A stretch of DNA of 43,506 bases from SIG291 sp045543455 (GTDB taxonomy: Bacteria; Bacillota; Clostridia; Lachnospirales; Lachnospiraceae): contig JAZQMK010000062.1 of the NCBI GenBank assembly GCA_045543455.1, positions 1 through 43,506 on the forward strand, in the 5' to 3' direction. Positions 1 to 8,705 of this stretch are shown here, in pieces (within the stretch, counting starts at the first letter, position 1; each line of letters begins with the position of its first letter). Made by a program: the position numbers and the translations under genes. The notes beneath the pieces are model-generated. The model ran no database searches. It had not been told where the DNA came from and saw only the letters and a program-made list of their open reading frames with translations.

Positions 1-641
1 GTTTAGTATCAGGTGCTTGTCACTCAACAGCTAACACATTAAGACCAGCTCTTCAGATTATTAAGACAAAGCCAGGTACAAAGTTAGTATCTACATTCTT
101 CTTAATGAAGGTTCCTAACTGTGAATTTGGTGATGAAGGTACATTTGTATTTGCAGACTGTGGTTTAAATCAGAATCCAACAGCAGAAGAATTAGCTGCA
201 ATCGCTGCTTCATCAGCTGAATCATTTGAATCATTAACAGGTAAGGAAGCTTTAGTAGCTATGTTATCACACTCATCAATGGGTAGTGCTAAGCATGCAG
301 ATGTTGATAAGATGGTTGAAGCTACAAGAATCGCTAAGGAACAGTATCCTAACCTTAAGGTTGATGGTGAATTACAATTAGACGCTGCAATCGTTCCAAG
401 TGTTGGTGCTTCTAAGGCTCCTAACAGCTCAGTTGCAGGTAAGGCAAATGTATTAGTATTCCCAGACTTAGATGCAGGTAACATCGGTTACAAATTAGTT
501 CAAAGATTAGCAAAAGCAGAAGCTTATGGTCCTGTTTGCCAGGGTATTGCTATGCCAGTAAATGATTTATCAAGAGGCTGTAGCGCAGAAGATATCGTTG
601 GTGTTGTTGCAATCACAGCAGTTCAGGCACAGATGATGTAA
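1..641 (+). CDS. pta: Phosphate acetyltransferase, C-terminal part
   Basis: This is the C-terminal 212 or so codons of phosphate acetyltransferase. The enzyme interconverts acetyl-CoA plus phosphate and acetyl-phosphate plus CoA in the cytoplasm. The window opens inside the gene. The frame is open from base 3 with no start codon, and the true start lies upstream. Recognisable family segments are SGACHSTANTLRPALQIIKT at the very start, then SHSSMGSAKHADVDKM, the LDAAIVPSVG stretch, VLVFPDLDAGNIGYKLVQR and the closing GIAMPVNDLSRGCS. Acetate kinase follows 168 bp downstream on the same strand, the classic pta-ackA pair for ATP formation during acetate fermentation. No terminator with a U-tract separates them, so they probably share a transcript, though the spacer is unusual in composition. 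Confidence 0.96.
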   Translation, partial: LVSGACHSTANTLRPALQIIKTKPGTKLVSTFFLMKVPNCEFGDEGTFVFADCGLNQNPTAEELAAIAASSAESFESLTGKEALVAMLSHSSMGSAKHADVDKMVEATRIAKEQYPNLKVDGELQLDAAIVPSVGASKAPNSSVAGKANVLVFPDLDAGNIGYKLVQRLAKAEAYGPVCQGIAMPVNDLSRGCSAEDIVGVVAITAVQAQMM

Positions 642-809
642 TGCGTTAGCATGAGACATGCACAGATGAAAAGGATTGACTGTCGGGAGTTTGCTCACGG
701 GTAGGCATATTCGTGTTCAGATGTATACGGCGACGCCGCGACAACGAACAAGCGTAAGCTTGTGAGGTGTGGCATGGCGAAAATGTAAAATTTAAAGGAG
801 ATTTACGTT
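642..809 (+). other. GC-rich structured spacer between pta and ackA
   Basis: The spacer holds no convincing reading frame. Bases 661-780 are about 52% G+C by my count, against roughly a third in the flanking genes. It contains short perfect inverted repeats: GCATG-aga-CATGC at 649-661, CGGC-gac-GCCG at 728-738, and ACAAGC-gtaa-GCTTGT at 748-763. The last would be a stem closed by a GNRA-type tetraloop. The composition drops back to AT-rich just before the ackA ribosome-binding site AAAGGAG (794-800). It could be a processed or regulatory RNA segment within the pta-ackA transcript, or a relic of an inserted repeat. I do not recognise it as a known RNA family. Confidence 0.5.
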
Positions 810-2003
810 ATGAATATTTTAGTAATCAATTGTGGAAGTTCTTCATTGAAGTTCCAGTTAATTAACTCAGATACAGAAGCGGTTTTAGCAAAAGGTTTAT
901 GCGAAAGAATCGGTATCGAAGGAAGTAATTTAGTATATCAGCCAACAGGCGGTGAAAAAGAAAAGATTGAAGCTCCAATGCCAACACATACACAGGCTAT
1001 TCAGATGGTAATTGATGCTTTAATCAATGAAAAGACAGGTGTTATTTCTTCATTAGAAGAAATTGGTGCAGTAGGACACAGAGTAGTTCATGGTGGAGAA
1101 AAATTTGCTTCATCAACAGTTATTACAGACGAAGTTATTAAGGCTATTGAAGAATGTAGTGATTTAGCTCCATTACATAATCCAGCTAACTTAATCGGTA
1201 TTAATGCATGTAAGGAATTAATGCCAAGCGTTCCTATGGTAGCAGTATTTGATACAGCTTTCCATCAGACAATGCCAGATTATGCATATCTTTACGGTAT
1301 TCCATATAAGTATTATGAAAACTATAAGGTTAGAAGATATGGTTTCCATGGTACAAGCCATATGTTCGTATCACAAAGAGCAGGTGCTGTATTAGGAAAG
1401 CCTGTTGAAGAACTTAAGACTATCGTTTGTCACTTAGGTAATGGTGCTTCAGTTACAGCTGTTAAGTATGGTAAGTCAGTTGATACATCAATGGGTCTTA
1501 CACCACTTGAAGGCGTTTTAATGGGTACACGTTCTGGTGACCTTGATCCAGCAGTTTTAGAGTTCATCGCTAAGAAAGAAAACTTATCACTTTCAGAAGT
1601 TATGAATATTTTAAATAAGAAGTCTGGTTTACTTGGTGTTTCAGAAAGCTCAAGTGACTATAGAGATATTACAAGTGGTGCTGCTAACGGCGATTATAAG
1701 TCAAAGAAGGCAAAAGAAGTATTTGCATACAGAGTAGCTAAGTATATTGGTGCTTATACAGCAGCAATGAATGGCGTTGACTGTATCGTATTTACAGCAG
1801 GTGTTGGTGAAAATGCTGCGTCAGCAAGAACAGAAATTTGTGAATATTTAGGATACTTAGGTATTGCAGTTGATGAAAGCAAAAATGCTGTAAGAGGCGA
1901 GGAAATCGTTATTTCTACAGATGATTCAAAGGTTAAGGTATTAGTTATTCCTACTAATGAAGAACTTGCAATTGCAAGAGATACATTAGCATTAGTAAAA
2001 TAA
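810..2003 (+). CDS. ackA: Acetate kinase
   Basis: Acetate kinase (397 aa, normal family length) transfers phosphate between acetyl-phosphate and ADP, the ATP-yielding last step of acetate fermentation. The N-terminus MNILVINCGSSSLKFQL is the first acetate/propionate kinase signature. The second is seen in YGFHGTSHMFVSQRAG. VCHLGNGASVTAV carries the nucleotide-binding glycines, MGLTPLEGVLMGTRSGDLDP the conserved central block, and IVFTAGVGENAASAR the C-terminal adenine-binding block. The start ATG at 810 is preceded by AAAGGAG with good spacing. The substrate comes from Pta, encoded just upstream. Confidence 0.98.
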   Translation: MNILVINCGSSSLKFQLINSDTEAVLAKGLCERIGIEGSNLVYQPTGGEKEKIEAPMPTHTQAIQMVIDALINEKTGVISSLEEIGAVGHRVVHGGEKFASSTVITDEVIKAIEECSDLAPLHNPANLIGINACKELMPSVPMVAVFDTAFHQTMPDYAYLYGIPYKYYENYKVRRYGFHGTSHMFVSQRAGAVLGKPVEELKTIVCHLGNGASVTAVKYGKSVDTSMGLTPLEGVLMGTRSGDLDPAVLEFIAKKENLSLSEVMNILNKKSGLLGVSESSSDYRDITSGAANGDYKSKKAKEVFAYRVAKYIGAYTAAMNGVDCIVFTAGVGENAASARTEICEYLGYLGIAVDESKNAVRGEEIVISTDDSKVKVLVIPTNEELAIARDTLALVK

Positions 2004-2015
2004 TTTAAAAAAATG

Positions 2016-2044
2016 TTGACAAATGGAATATGCATAAGTATAAT
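2016..2044 (+). promoter_or_regulatory. Sigma-A promoter for yceD-rpmF
   Basis: A TTGACA box (2016-2021) and a TATAAT box (2039-2044) are separated by exactly 17 bp, a perfect vegetative consensus. It starts 12 bp after the ackA stop codon and would initiate about 20 bp before the yceD start. No terminator hairpin separates it from ackA. Confidence 0.85.
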
Positions 2045-2070
2045 AGTAAAAGTGTGAATTGGAGACAATT

Positions 2071-2595
2071 ATGCTAATTAATTTATCAGAACTTTTAACA
2101 GTAAAAGGTAAGTCAAAGGAATATCAGGCAGATATTGAATTTACAAGCTATGAATCCCGAATGGGAACATTTGATGTATTAGAAAAGGACACTGTTAATC
2201 TAAAGATTGTTCATTTAGGTAATAGAGAACTTTCTATAACAGGTAACACAAGACTGGTTCTAGGTGTGCCTTGTGACAGATGTTTGACGATGGTTCCGAC
2301 TAGCGTTGATGTTGAGATTGATATGTCAGCAGATATGAATGTTGATGATTTTACTAAAGAAGATTCAGATGAACAATACTATATCGATGGATACGACCTT
2401 GATGTAGACAAGTTAGTGTATAACGAGATTTTGATTAATTTACCTATGAAGATTCTTTGCAAGGAAGATTGTGAAGGAATTTGTAATAGATGTGGTACGA
2501 ATCTCAATATCGAGACTTGTGATTGCGATAGAGAGGTTCTAGACCCAAGAATGTCGGTCATCCGAGATATTTTTAACAATTTTAAGGAGGTGTGA
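2071..2595 (+). CDS. yceD: YceD family (DUF177) protein
   Basis: This is a 174-aa protein of the YceD/DUF177 family, which is encoded next to rpmF in most bacteria. In bacteria and plastids the family has been linked to 23S rRNA accumulation or processing. Visible features are the CDRC motif in VPCDRCLTMV near residue 70 and, near the C-terminus, a cysteine-rich segment LCKEDCEGICNRCGTNLN that probably binds metal. A TTG 12 bp upstream is in frame, but it precedes the GGAGA ribosome-binding site (2061-2065), so ATG 2071 is the likely start. The gene ends 2 bp before the L32 start, with the L32 ribosome-binding site inside its last codons, suggesting translational coupling. Confidence 0.9.
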   Translation: MLINLSELLTVKGKSKEYQADIEFTSYESRMGTFDVLEKDTVNLKIVHLGNRELSITGNTRLVLGVPCDRCLTMVPTSVDVEIDMSADMNVDDFTKEDSDEQYYIDGYDLDVDKLVYNEILINLPMKILCKEDCEGICNRCGTNLNIETCDCDREVLDPRMSVIRDIFNNFKEV

Positions 2596-2597
2596 TC

Positions 2598-2780
2598 ATG
2601 TCTATTTGTCCAAAGAATAAATCTTCAAAGGCTAGAAGAGATAAGAGAAGAGCTAACTGGAAAATGAGTGCTCCAAACTTGGTTAAATGCAGTAAGTGTG
2701 GAGAATTAATGATGCCTCACAGAGTGTGCAAGGCTTGTGGTTCTTACAATAAGAAGGAAATCGTTTCAGTAGAAGGCTAA
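2598..2780 (+). CDS. rpmF: 50S ribosomal protein L32
   Basis: This is a 60-aa large-subunit ribosomal protein. The N-terminus MSICPKNKSSKARRDKRRAN is the typical L32 basic segment. Two Cys-x2-Cys pairs (CSKCGELMMPHRVCKACG) form the zinc ribbon, so this is the zinc-binding form of L32. A GTG at 2592 is in frame, but AAGGAGG at 2584-2590 would overlap it. ATG 2598, 7 bp after the motif, gives the family's normal N-terminus. It is co-transcribed with yceD and followed by a terminator. Confidence 0.97.
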   Translation: MSICPKNKSSKARRDKRRANWKMSAPNLVKCSKCGELMMPHRVCKACGSYNKKEIVSVEG

Positions 2781-2793
2781 GAATGATATTATG

Positions 2794-2825
2794 ATGGAGA
2801 TGTTTAAATACATCTCCATTTTTAA
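2794..2825 (+). terminator. Rho-independent terminator after rpmF
   Basis: ATGGAGATGT (2794-2803) pairs perfectly with ACATCTCCAT (2810-2819) across a 6-nt loop and is followed by a run of Ts. It lies 13 bp after the rpmF stop. Confidence 0.85.
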
Positions 2826-2834
2826 TTCAATAGG

Positions 2835-2954
2835 ATTAGGGTGTCAAAAGCACCTTCGGTATAATGTGTTATACTATATATTGATATTACAAATTAGTTT
2901 GCATACCAATATATAGTATAACACGGGTGCAAAGCATCCTTTTGATACCCTAAT
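2835..2954. repeat. 120-bp imperfect palindrome, MITE-like
   Basis: The outer arms ATTAGGGTGTCAAAAG (2835-2850) and CTTTTGATACCCTAAT (2939-2954) are inverted copies with one mismatch. The inner arms share GTGTTATACTATATATTG (around 2866-2883) in inverted orientation, around a small centre at about 2887-2902. Between outer and inner arms each side has a different 14-15-nt insert. One of these (GGGTGC-aaa-GCATCC) forms its own small hairpin with one mismatch. The unit lies between the rpmF terminator and the plsX promoter and contains no reading frame. Its shape is that of a miniature inverted-repeat element or long-hairpin repeat. I cannot count copies elsewhere in the genome. Confidence 0.7.
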
Positions 2955-2996
2955 TTCAATAGAAAATTATGAATTTAAAATTATTAAAAAAATGTG

Positions 2997-3025
2997 TTGA
3001 TTTATACAACATTTTCTAGTATATT
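2997..3025 (+). promoter_or_regulatory. Sigma-A promoter for plsX-acpP
   Basis: TTGATT (2997-3002) and TATATT (3020-3025) are separated by 17 bp. The predicted start of transcription near 3032 leaves a leader of about 25 nt carrying AAGGAGG (3042-3048). No 17-bp FapR-type operator palindrome is visible around it. Confidence 0.6.
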
Positions 3026-3056
3026 ATGTAATAGAAACAACAAGGAGGAAAATGTT

Positions 3057-4067
3057 GTGGATAATATGATTACAGTAGCTGTTGATGCTATGGGTGGCGA
3101 TAACGCTCCTAATGAGATTATTAAAGGAGTTGTTGATGCAGTTAACATCAATAAGAATATTAAGGTTAAACTTGTAGGACAAGAAGAAGTTATAAAGCGT
3201 GAATTAGAAAAATACACTTATAACGATGTTAATATTGAGATTGTTAATGCCACTGAAGTTATAGCAACAGAAGAACCACCAGTTATGGCTATTAAGAAGA
3301 AAAAAGATTCTTCAATAGTTGTAGCGATGAATCTGGTTAAAAATGGTGAAGCAGATGCGTTCGTATCAGCAGGAAGCACAGGCGCTGTATTAGTTGGAGG
3401 TCAGGTTATAGTAGGAAGAATAAAGGGCGTTGAGAGACCACCTTTAGCACCATTGTTACCTACTATGAAGGGCGTAACTTTATTAGTTGACTGTGGAGCT
3501 AATGTAGATGCGAGACCATCACATTTGGTACAATTTGCAAGAATGGGTTCTATATATATGGAACATGTTGTAGGAATTAAGAATCCTAAGGTTGCCATTG
3601 TTAATAATGGTGCAGAAGAAGAAAAAGGTAACATGTTAGTTAAAGAGACATTCCCATTATTGAAGAATTGTGCTGATATTAATTTTGTAGGTAGCATTGA
3701 AGCAAGAGATATTCCAAATGGTGATGTGGATGTTATTGTTTGTGAGGCTTTTGTTGGTAATGTTATACTTAAATTATATGAAGGCTTGGCAGCATCCTTG
3801 GTTAAGGCTATAAAGCAGGGTATGATGTCATCACTTCGTAGTAAGCTAGGTGCTGTATTAGTAAAACCGGCTTTAAAAGAAACTTTAAAAGGTTTTGATG
3901 CAAGTACGTATGGTGGAGCTCCATTAATTGGTCTCAATGGATTGGTAGTAAAATCCCATGGTAGTTCAAAGGCTACAGAGATTACTAATTCGATTATTCA
4001 GTGCGTAACTTTTAGTGAACAAGAAATTAATGAAAAAATAAGAAAGGCAATATCGGTAGAAGAATAA
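3057..4067 (+). CDS. plsX: Phosphate acyltransferase PlsX
   Basis: PlsX (336 aa) converts acyl-ACP to acyl-phosphate, the acyl donor used by PlsY to acylate glycerol-3-phosphate. It is a peripheral cytoplasmic enzyme. Family blocks seen are VAVDAMGGDNAPNEIIKG at the N-terminus, ASAGSTGAVLVGG-like FVSAGSTGAVLVGGQVIVGR, ERPPLAPLLPT, LLVDCGANVDARP and GGAPLIGLNGLVVKSHGSS. GTG 3057 is preferred because AAGGAGG ends 8 bp before it. ATG 3066 is the alternative, and a GTG at 2994 lies in the promoter. A five-codon frame (ATG 3052) ends overlapping ATG 3066 and is probably fortuitous. acpP follows at 20 bp, and PlsY is encoded later in the window. Confidence 0.95.
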   Translation: MDNMITVAVDAMGGDNAPNEIIKGVVDAVNINKNIKVKLVGQEEVIKRELEKYTYNDVNIEIVNATEVIATEEPPVMAIKKKKDSSIVVAMNLVKNGEADAFVSAGSTGAVLVGGQVIVGRIKGVERPPLAPLLPTMKGVTLLVDCGANVDARPSHLVQFARMGSIYMEHVVGIKNPKVAIVNNGAEEEKGNMLVKETFPLLKNCADINFVGSIEARDIPNGDVDVIVCEAFVGNVILKLYEGLAASLVKAIKQGMMSSLRSKLGAVLVKPALKETLKGFDASTYGGAPLIGLNGLVVKSHGSSKATEITNSIIQCVTFSEQEINEKIRKAISVEE

Positions 4068-4087
4068 GATATTGAAAAGGTAGAATT

Positions 4088-4318
4088 ATGGAATTCGAAA
4101 AATTACAAGCTATTATTGCAGAAGTATTAAATGTGGATGCAGATGAAATTACAATGGATACAACATTTGTTGATGATTTAGGTGCAGATTCATTAGATGT
4201 ATTCCAGATTATTATGGGCATTGAAGAAGAATTTGATATTGAAATCGCAAATGAAGCTGCAGAGAGTATTGTATCTGTTGGCGATGCTGTAGAGCAAATC
4301 AAGAATGCTATGAATTAA
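4088..4318 (+). CDS. acpP: Acyl carrier protein
   Basis: This is a 76-aa acidic carrier protein that holds growing fatty acyl chains on a 4'-phosphopantetheine arm. The attachment site is Ser35 in DLGADSLDVFQ. The rest follows the four-helix ACP pattern (EEFDIEIANEAAESIVSVGDAV). It lies 20 bp after plsX in the same operon, so acyl-ACP supplier and acyl-ACP user are made together. A strong terminator follows. Confidence 0.97.
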   Translation: MEFEKLQAIIAEVLNVDADEITMDTTFVDDLGADSLDVFQIIMGIEEEFDIEIANEAAESIVSVGDAVEQIKNAMN

Positions 4319-4330
4319 TTTTAAAAATCC

Positions 4331-4381
4331 GACTGTCTTGATTTATCGCTTGTAAATCAAGACAGTCTTTTGTTGTTTTTT
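4331..4381 (+). terminator. Rho-independent terminator after acpP
   Basis: A perfect 15-bp stem (4331-4345 with 4353-4367) closes a 7-nt loop and runs into TTTTGTTGTTTTTT. It lies 12 bp after the acpP stop and separates it from rnc. No good promoter for rnc is visible in the 15 bp that remain, so rnc may depend on read-through. Confidence 0.92.
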
Positions 4382-4395
4382 AGAAAGGAAAATTT

Positions 4396-5124
4396 ATGGA
4401 TTTAAATGTAATCAATAGTAAAATAAAAGAAGCAGAAGAAATTTTAGGATACACATTTAAAGATAAAAGCCTTATTTTTACAGCATTGACACATCCATCA
4501 TTTGCCAACGAAGTAAATATGTATATTACAGAAGAAGAAAAGAAAATTAAGAATTATGAAAAACTTGAGTTTTTAGGTGATTCAATTTTGTATTTCATAG
4601 TATCAATAATTTTATGTTCTGAGCATAAGGAGGCTAACGAGGGCACGCTTACATTTATGAGACAGAAGATAGTTGCAGAACATAATCTTGCATTTGGGAT
4701 GAAAAGATCTGGACTTAATAACTGTGTTATATTAGGTAAAGGTGAAAGAATAAATGGCAAGCCATGTGATAACAAAAAGATACTTTGTGATGTTGCTGAA
4801 GCTATATTAGCAGCAGTGTATATGGATAGTAATCTTGATAACGCAAAAGAGATCATAGTGAAATATTTCATAAATGATGAATATGCAGATAATGAATATC
4901 TCTTAGGTGATAGCAAGACTAAGATTCAGGAATATGCGCAAGCAAATGGTATGGGTCTTCCAGAATATAAAGTGGTAAAAGAAGAAGGATTGCCACATGA
5001 AAAAACATATTATGTTGACTTGTATTTAGAAGGTAAAAAAATTACTTCCGGTAAAGGCGGAAGTAAGAAAAATGCATCCAAAGAGGCTGCGTATAAGGCA
5101 TTAAAGAAACTAGAAATAAAGTAG
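4396..5124 (+). CDS. rnc: Ribonuclease III
   Basis: RNase III (242 aa) cleaves double-stranded RNA, including the stems of rRNA precursors. The N-terminal catalytic domain has the signature KLEFLGDSILYFIVS and the second acidic cluster DVAEAILAAVYMD. The C-terminal double-stranded RNA-binding domain begins near residue 170 (DSKTKIQEYAQANGMGLPEYKVV) and ends SGKGGSKKNASKEAAYKALKKL. AGAAAGGA precedes ATG 4396. smc begins 8 bp downstream, the usual rnc-smc-ftsY order of Firmicutes. Confidence 0.97.
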   Translation: MDLNVINSKIKEAEEILGYTFKDKSLIFTALTHPSFANEVNMYITEEEKKIKNYEKLEFLGDSILYFIVSIILCSEHKEANEGTLTFMRQKIVAEHNLAFGMKRSGLNNCVILGKGERINGKPCDNKKILCDVAEAILAAVYMDSNLDNAKEIIVKYFINDEYADNEYLLGDSKTKIQEYAQANGMGLPEYKVVKEEGLPHEKTYYVDLYLEGKKITSGKGGSKKNASKEAAYKALKKLEIK

Positions 5125-5132
5125 GTAATTAA

Positions 5133-8100
5133 ATGTATTTAAAAAGTATTGAGGTACAAGGCTTTAAGTCATTTGCCAATAAAATCGTATTTGATTTCCA
5201 CAATGGTATTACAGGTATTGTAGGCCCTAACGGAAGTGGTAAAAGTAATGTTGCAGATGCCGTTAGATGGGTTCTTGGTGAACAAAGAGTAAAACAACTT
5301 CGTGGTTCTAAAATGGAAGATGTTATCTTTGCCGGTACTGAGTTAAGAAAGGCAATCGGATATGCATATGTATCTATAAAACTTGATAATTCAGATAGAG
5401 CGTTGGGGATTGACAGTGATGAAGTAACTGTATCAAGAAAGGTATTTCGTTCAGGAGAAAGCGAATATCTTATTAATGGAAACATTTGTCGTTTGAAAGA
5501 TGTTAATGAATTGTTTTATGATACCGGTATTGGTAAAGAAGGCTATTCTATTATAGGTCAGGGTCAGATTGATAAGATTTTAAGTGGTAAACCGGATGAA
5601 AGAAGAGAACTTTTTGATGAAGCAGCAGGTATTGTAAAATTCAAAAAACGTAAGGTGATTGCACAAAAGAATCTTGAAAGTGAAAGAATGAACCTTACTA
5701 GAATAAAAGATATTTTAGCTGAACTTGAAAAACAGGTAGGACCATTAGAAAGACAGTCTGAAAAGGCAAAAGAATATTTAAAGTTAAAAGAAGAACTTAA
5801 AAAATATGAAGTTAATTTATTCTTATCGGAAACTAAACGTGTGAAAGAACAGGAAGTGGTGTTAGAAGATAAGAAAAATATTGTTGTTGAGGAATTAGAA
5901 AGTTCTAAAAAGCAATATGATGAGACAAAAGAAGCTTATGAATTAATGGAAAGCACTCTTGAAGAGGTTGGTCTTAAGATTGATAAGCTACTAGAAGAAC
6001 AGAACAGCTCAGTTGTTAATTTAGGTAAATATGAAGGACAGGTTGGCGTTTTAAAGGAACAGATTAAAACAGCTAAGGTTAATGATGAGCACATTAATAA
6101 CCGTATTTCTTCAATCGAAGAAGAGATAAAATCAAAAGAAGCCGAGCTTAAGGAATATAAAAATGTATTAGATAATCACAAGGCATTAGTAGAAGATATT
6201 CTTGGAAAGAAACAGGATATTGAAAATCAGCTCGATTTTGCCGGTAAGGATATTGATGATACAAATGAAAAGATTGAGCAAAGTAAGGCTAAAATAATTG
6301 AACTGTTAAATCAGAAAGCTCAGACTAAAGCTAAGCTTCAAAGATACGAAACTATGCTTGAGCAGATTAATATCCGTAAAAGCGAATTAAACAGCAGAAT
6401 TATTAAGAGTAAGTCGTTGGAAAGTGAACAGGATGAAAGTCTTGGTGCTTATGAAACAAAAGCGAAAGCTATAGGAGAAAGTATAGAGAAGCTTACAAAT
6501 ACCAACGAGCAGCTTGAACAGGCCATTATTGATATTAAAAATGAAATAAGCTCAATCAACGAAGAAATTGATAATGCAAAACAGGAGTATCATAGAGAAA
6601 AATCTCGTCTGGAATCCTTGAAAAACATTACTGAAAGATATGAAGGCTATGGTCAAAGTATAAAAAGAGTAATGGAATTAAAGGAAGAAAGAAAAGGCAT
6701 ACTTGGTGTTATTGCTGATATAATTAAGGTTGAACAAAAGTATGAGCTTGCTATAGAAACTGCTTTAGGCGGTTCTATACAAAATATCGTTACAGATACC
6801 GAAATAACAGCTAAAAAGCTTATTGAATATTTAAAAGAAAATAAATACGGTAGGGCAACATTTTTACCATTGTCATCCATCAATGCAAAGCAAAGTCTTG
6901 ATAATGAGCCTTGTGCAAAGGAAAAGGGTGTTGTAGGTGTTGCAAGCAATTTAGTTAAGGTTGATATTCAATTTGAAAATATGGCAAAGTATCTTCTTGG
7001 AAGAATACTGGTTGTTGACAATATCGATAATGCCCTTAATATTGCTCGTAAGTATAAATACACCATAAGAATTGTAACCCTAGAAGGTGAACAGCTTAAT
7101 CCGGGCGGTTCAATGACAGGTGGTGCATTTAAAAATAACAGCAATCTTTTAGGTAGAAGACGTGAGATAGAGGTTTTAGAAGAACAGGTTAATAAGCTTG
7201 ATGAAAAGATTAATCTTATTACTAAAAAGCTGACTGATAAAAGAAATGAACTTGCTAATATCAGAGAGCAGCTTGAGGATAATAATACAGAACTTCAAAA
7301 TCAGCGTATAGAAAAGAATACAATTGATATTAGCATTGAGCAGATTAAAAATAAAAAAGATGAGATTTCATCAGAATACATGCTTAATCAGCGTGAAGCA
7401 AAGGAAATTGAAAACCAGATTGAAGAAATTAATAATACCTTAATCGAAGTATTCAATGAGATAAAAGCTTTAGATGATGAAAACAGAGCTACTGAAAACT
7501 TTATTAGTGAAGAATTAGTAGAGTTAGAAGAGAAAAAAGAAGTGTATGATGACTTAAATGAAGAATTTGATAAGTTGAATTTAAGTTATATGTCTGCACA
7601 TCAAAAGAGCGAGTTTTCAAAAGAAAATGTTAACCGTGTTAAAGGTGAAATTACTAAGCTCAAAGAAGAAATTGAGGAATGTAATAATAATTTAGGCGAT
7701 GCGGCAAATTCAATTACAGCTAAGGAAGAAGCTATTGCAAACTTAGAAAAAGAAATTGAAAATATTAAGAAAAATCTTACATCTTATGAATCAGAATTAA
7801 ATAAATTTAAGGATGAAAGAGAACAGCTTAACAAAAAATATAAGGATTCATTTAACATAAGAGAAGAAATTTCTCAAAGAATAAATGAACTTAGTAAAGA
7901 AGAATTCAGACTTAGCGCACAAATTGAAAAGCTTGAGGAATCTATTGAGAATCAGACACAGTATATGTGGGAGGAATATGAGCTTACATATAACAGTGCC
8001 TTACCTTTAAAAGATGAAGAACTTAAAAATACTGCAGAAATTAAGAGAAATATTTCTTCACTTAAGAGCAAAATTAAAGCACTAGGTGATGTAAATGTAA

Positions 8101-8702
8101 ATGCTATTGAGGAATACAAATCAGTATCTGAAAGATATGAATTTATGAAGACTCAATATGAAGATTTAATTAAGGCAGAAGCTTCATTAGTGAAGATTAT
8201 TGATGAATTAGATAATGAAATGAGAAAGCAGTTCACAGAAAAATTCAATGAAATTAAGGTTGAATTTGATAAGGTATTTAAAGAATTGTTTGGTGGAGGT
8301 AAAGGTGAAATAGAGCTGGTAGAAGGAGAAGATGTTCTTGAAGCCGGAATTACAATTATTTCGCAGCCACCTGGTAAAAAGCTTCAGAATATGATGCAAC
8401 TTTCCGGTGGTGAAAAGGCCCTTACAGCCATATCATTATTATTTGCAATTCAGAATCTTAAGCCTTCTCCATTTTGTCTTTTAGATGAAATTGAAGCGGC
8501 ACTTGATGATTCAAATGTAGGCAGATATGCAAAATATCTTCATAAGCTTACAAAACATACACAGTTTATTGTTATTACACACAGACGTGGAACAATGGCT
8601 GCTGCTGACCGCTTGTATGGTATAACCATGCAGGAAAAGGGTGTGTCAACACTAGTGTCGGTAGATTTAATAGAAAAAGATTTAGAGAAAGTAAAGGAAT
8701 AG
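5133..8702 (+). CDS. smc: Chromosome partition protein SMC
   Basis: SMC (1189 aa, full length) is the ATPase core of bacterial condensin. As a dimer it compacts and separates sister chromosomes together with ScpA and ScpB. The N-terminal Walker A is GPNGSGKSN (residues 31-39), and IIGQGQIDKILSGKPDERR follows as usual. Two long coiled-coil stretches (about 170-500 and 670-1010) flank the hinge (about 515-650, with the glycine-rich LNPGGSMTGGAF). The C-terminal head has the signature LSGGEKAL (about 1090-1097) and Walker B LLDEIEAALDD with acidic residues D1118/E1119. ftsY starts 3 bp downstream. Confidence 0.98.
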   Translation: MYLKSIEVQGFKSFANKIVFDFHNGITGIVGPNGSGKSNVADAVRWVLGEQRVKQLRGSKMEDVIFAGTELRKAIGYAYVSIKLDNSDRALGIDSDEVTVSRKVFRSGESEYLINGNICRLKDVNELFYDTGIGKEGYSIIGQGQIDKILSGKPDERRELFDEAAGIVKFKKRKVIAQKNLESERMNLTRIKDILAELEKQVGPLERQSEKAKEYLKLKEELKKYEVNLFLSETKRVKEQEVVLEDKKNIVVEELESSKKQYDETKEAYELMESTLEEVGLKIDKLLEEQNSSVVNLGKYEGQVGVLKEQIKTAKVNDEHINNRISSIEEEIKSKEAELKEYKNVLDNHKALVEDILGKKQDIENQLDFAGKDIDDTNEKIEQSKAKIIELLNQKAQTKAKLQRYETMLEQINIRKSELNSRIIKSKSLESEQDESLGAYETKAKAIGESIEKLTNTNEQLEQAIIDIKNEISSINEEIDNAKQEYHREKSRLESLKNITERYEGYGQSIKRVMELKEERKGILGVIADIIKVEQKYELAIETALGGSIQNIVTDTEITAKKLIEYLKENKYGRATFLPLSSINAKQSLDNEPCAKEKGVVGVASNLVKVDIQFENMAKYLLGRILVVDNIDNALNIARKYKYTIRIVTLEGEQLNPGGSMTGGAFKNNSNLLGRRREIEVLEEQVNKLDEKINLITKKLTDKRNELANIREQLEDNNTELQNQRIEKNTIDISIEQIKNKKDEISSEYMLNQREAKEIENQIEEINNTLIEVFNEIKALDDENRATENFISEELVELEEKKEVYDDLNEEFDKLNLSYMSAHQKSEFSKENVNRVKGEITKLKEEIEECNNNLGDAANSITAKEEAIANLEKEIENIKKNLTSYESELNKFKDEREQLNKKYKDSFNIREEISQRINELSKEEFRLSAQIEKLEESIENQTQYMWEEYELTYNSALPLKDEELKNTAEIKRNISSLKSKIKALGDVNVNAIEEYKSVSERYEFMKTQYEDLIKAEASLVKIIDELDNEMRKQFTEKFNEIKVEFDKVFKELFGGGKGEIELVEGEDVLEAGITIISQPPGKKLQNMMQLSGGEKALTAISLLFAIQNLKPSPFCLLDEIEAALDDSNVGRYAKYLHKLTKHTQFIVITHRRGTMAAADRLYGITMQEKGVSTLVSVDLIEKDLEKVKE

Positions 8703-8705
8703 CAT

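Noticed and set aside
2955..3056. FapR operator controlling plsX
   Set aside because: No 17-bp palindrome of the FapR type was found around the promoter, and the large palindrome nearby has a different sequence and size.
3052..3069. Five-codon leader peptide overlapping the plsX start
   Set aside because: Its ATG is only 3 bp from the ribosome-binding site, and five codons overlapping the later ATG can arise by chance. GTG 3057 explains the spacing better.
3401..3937. 178-codon open frame on the minus strand inside plsX
   Set aside because: It is the antisense shadow of a well-supported gene, with no ribosome-binding site and no recognisable domain.
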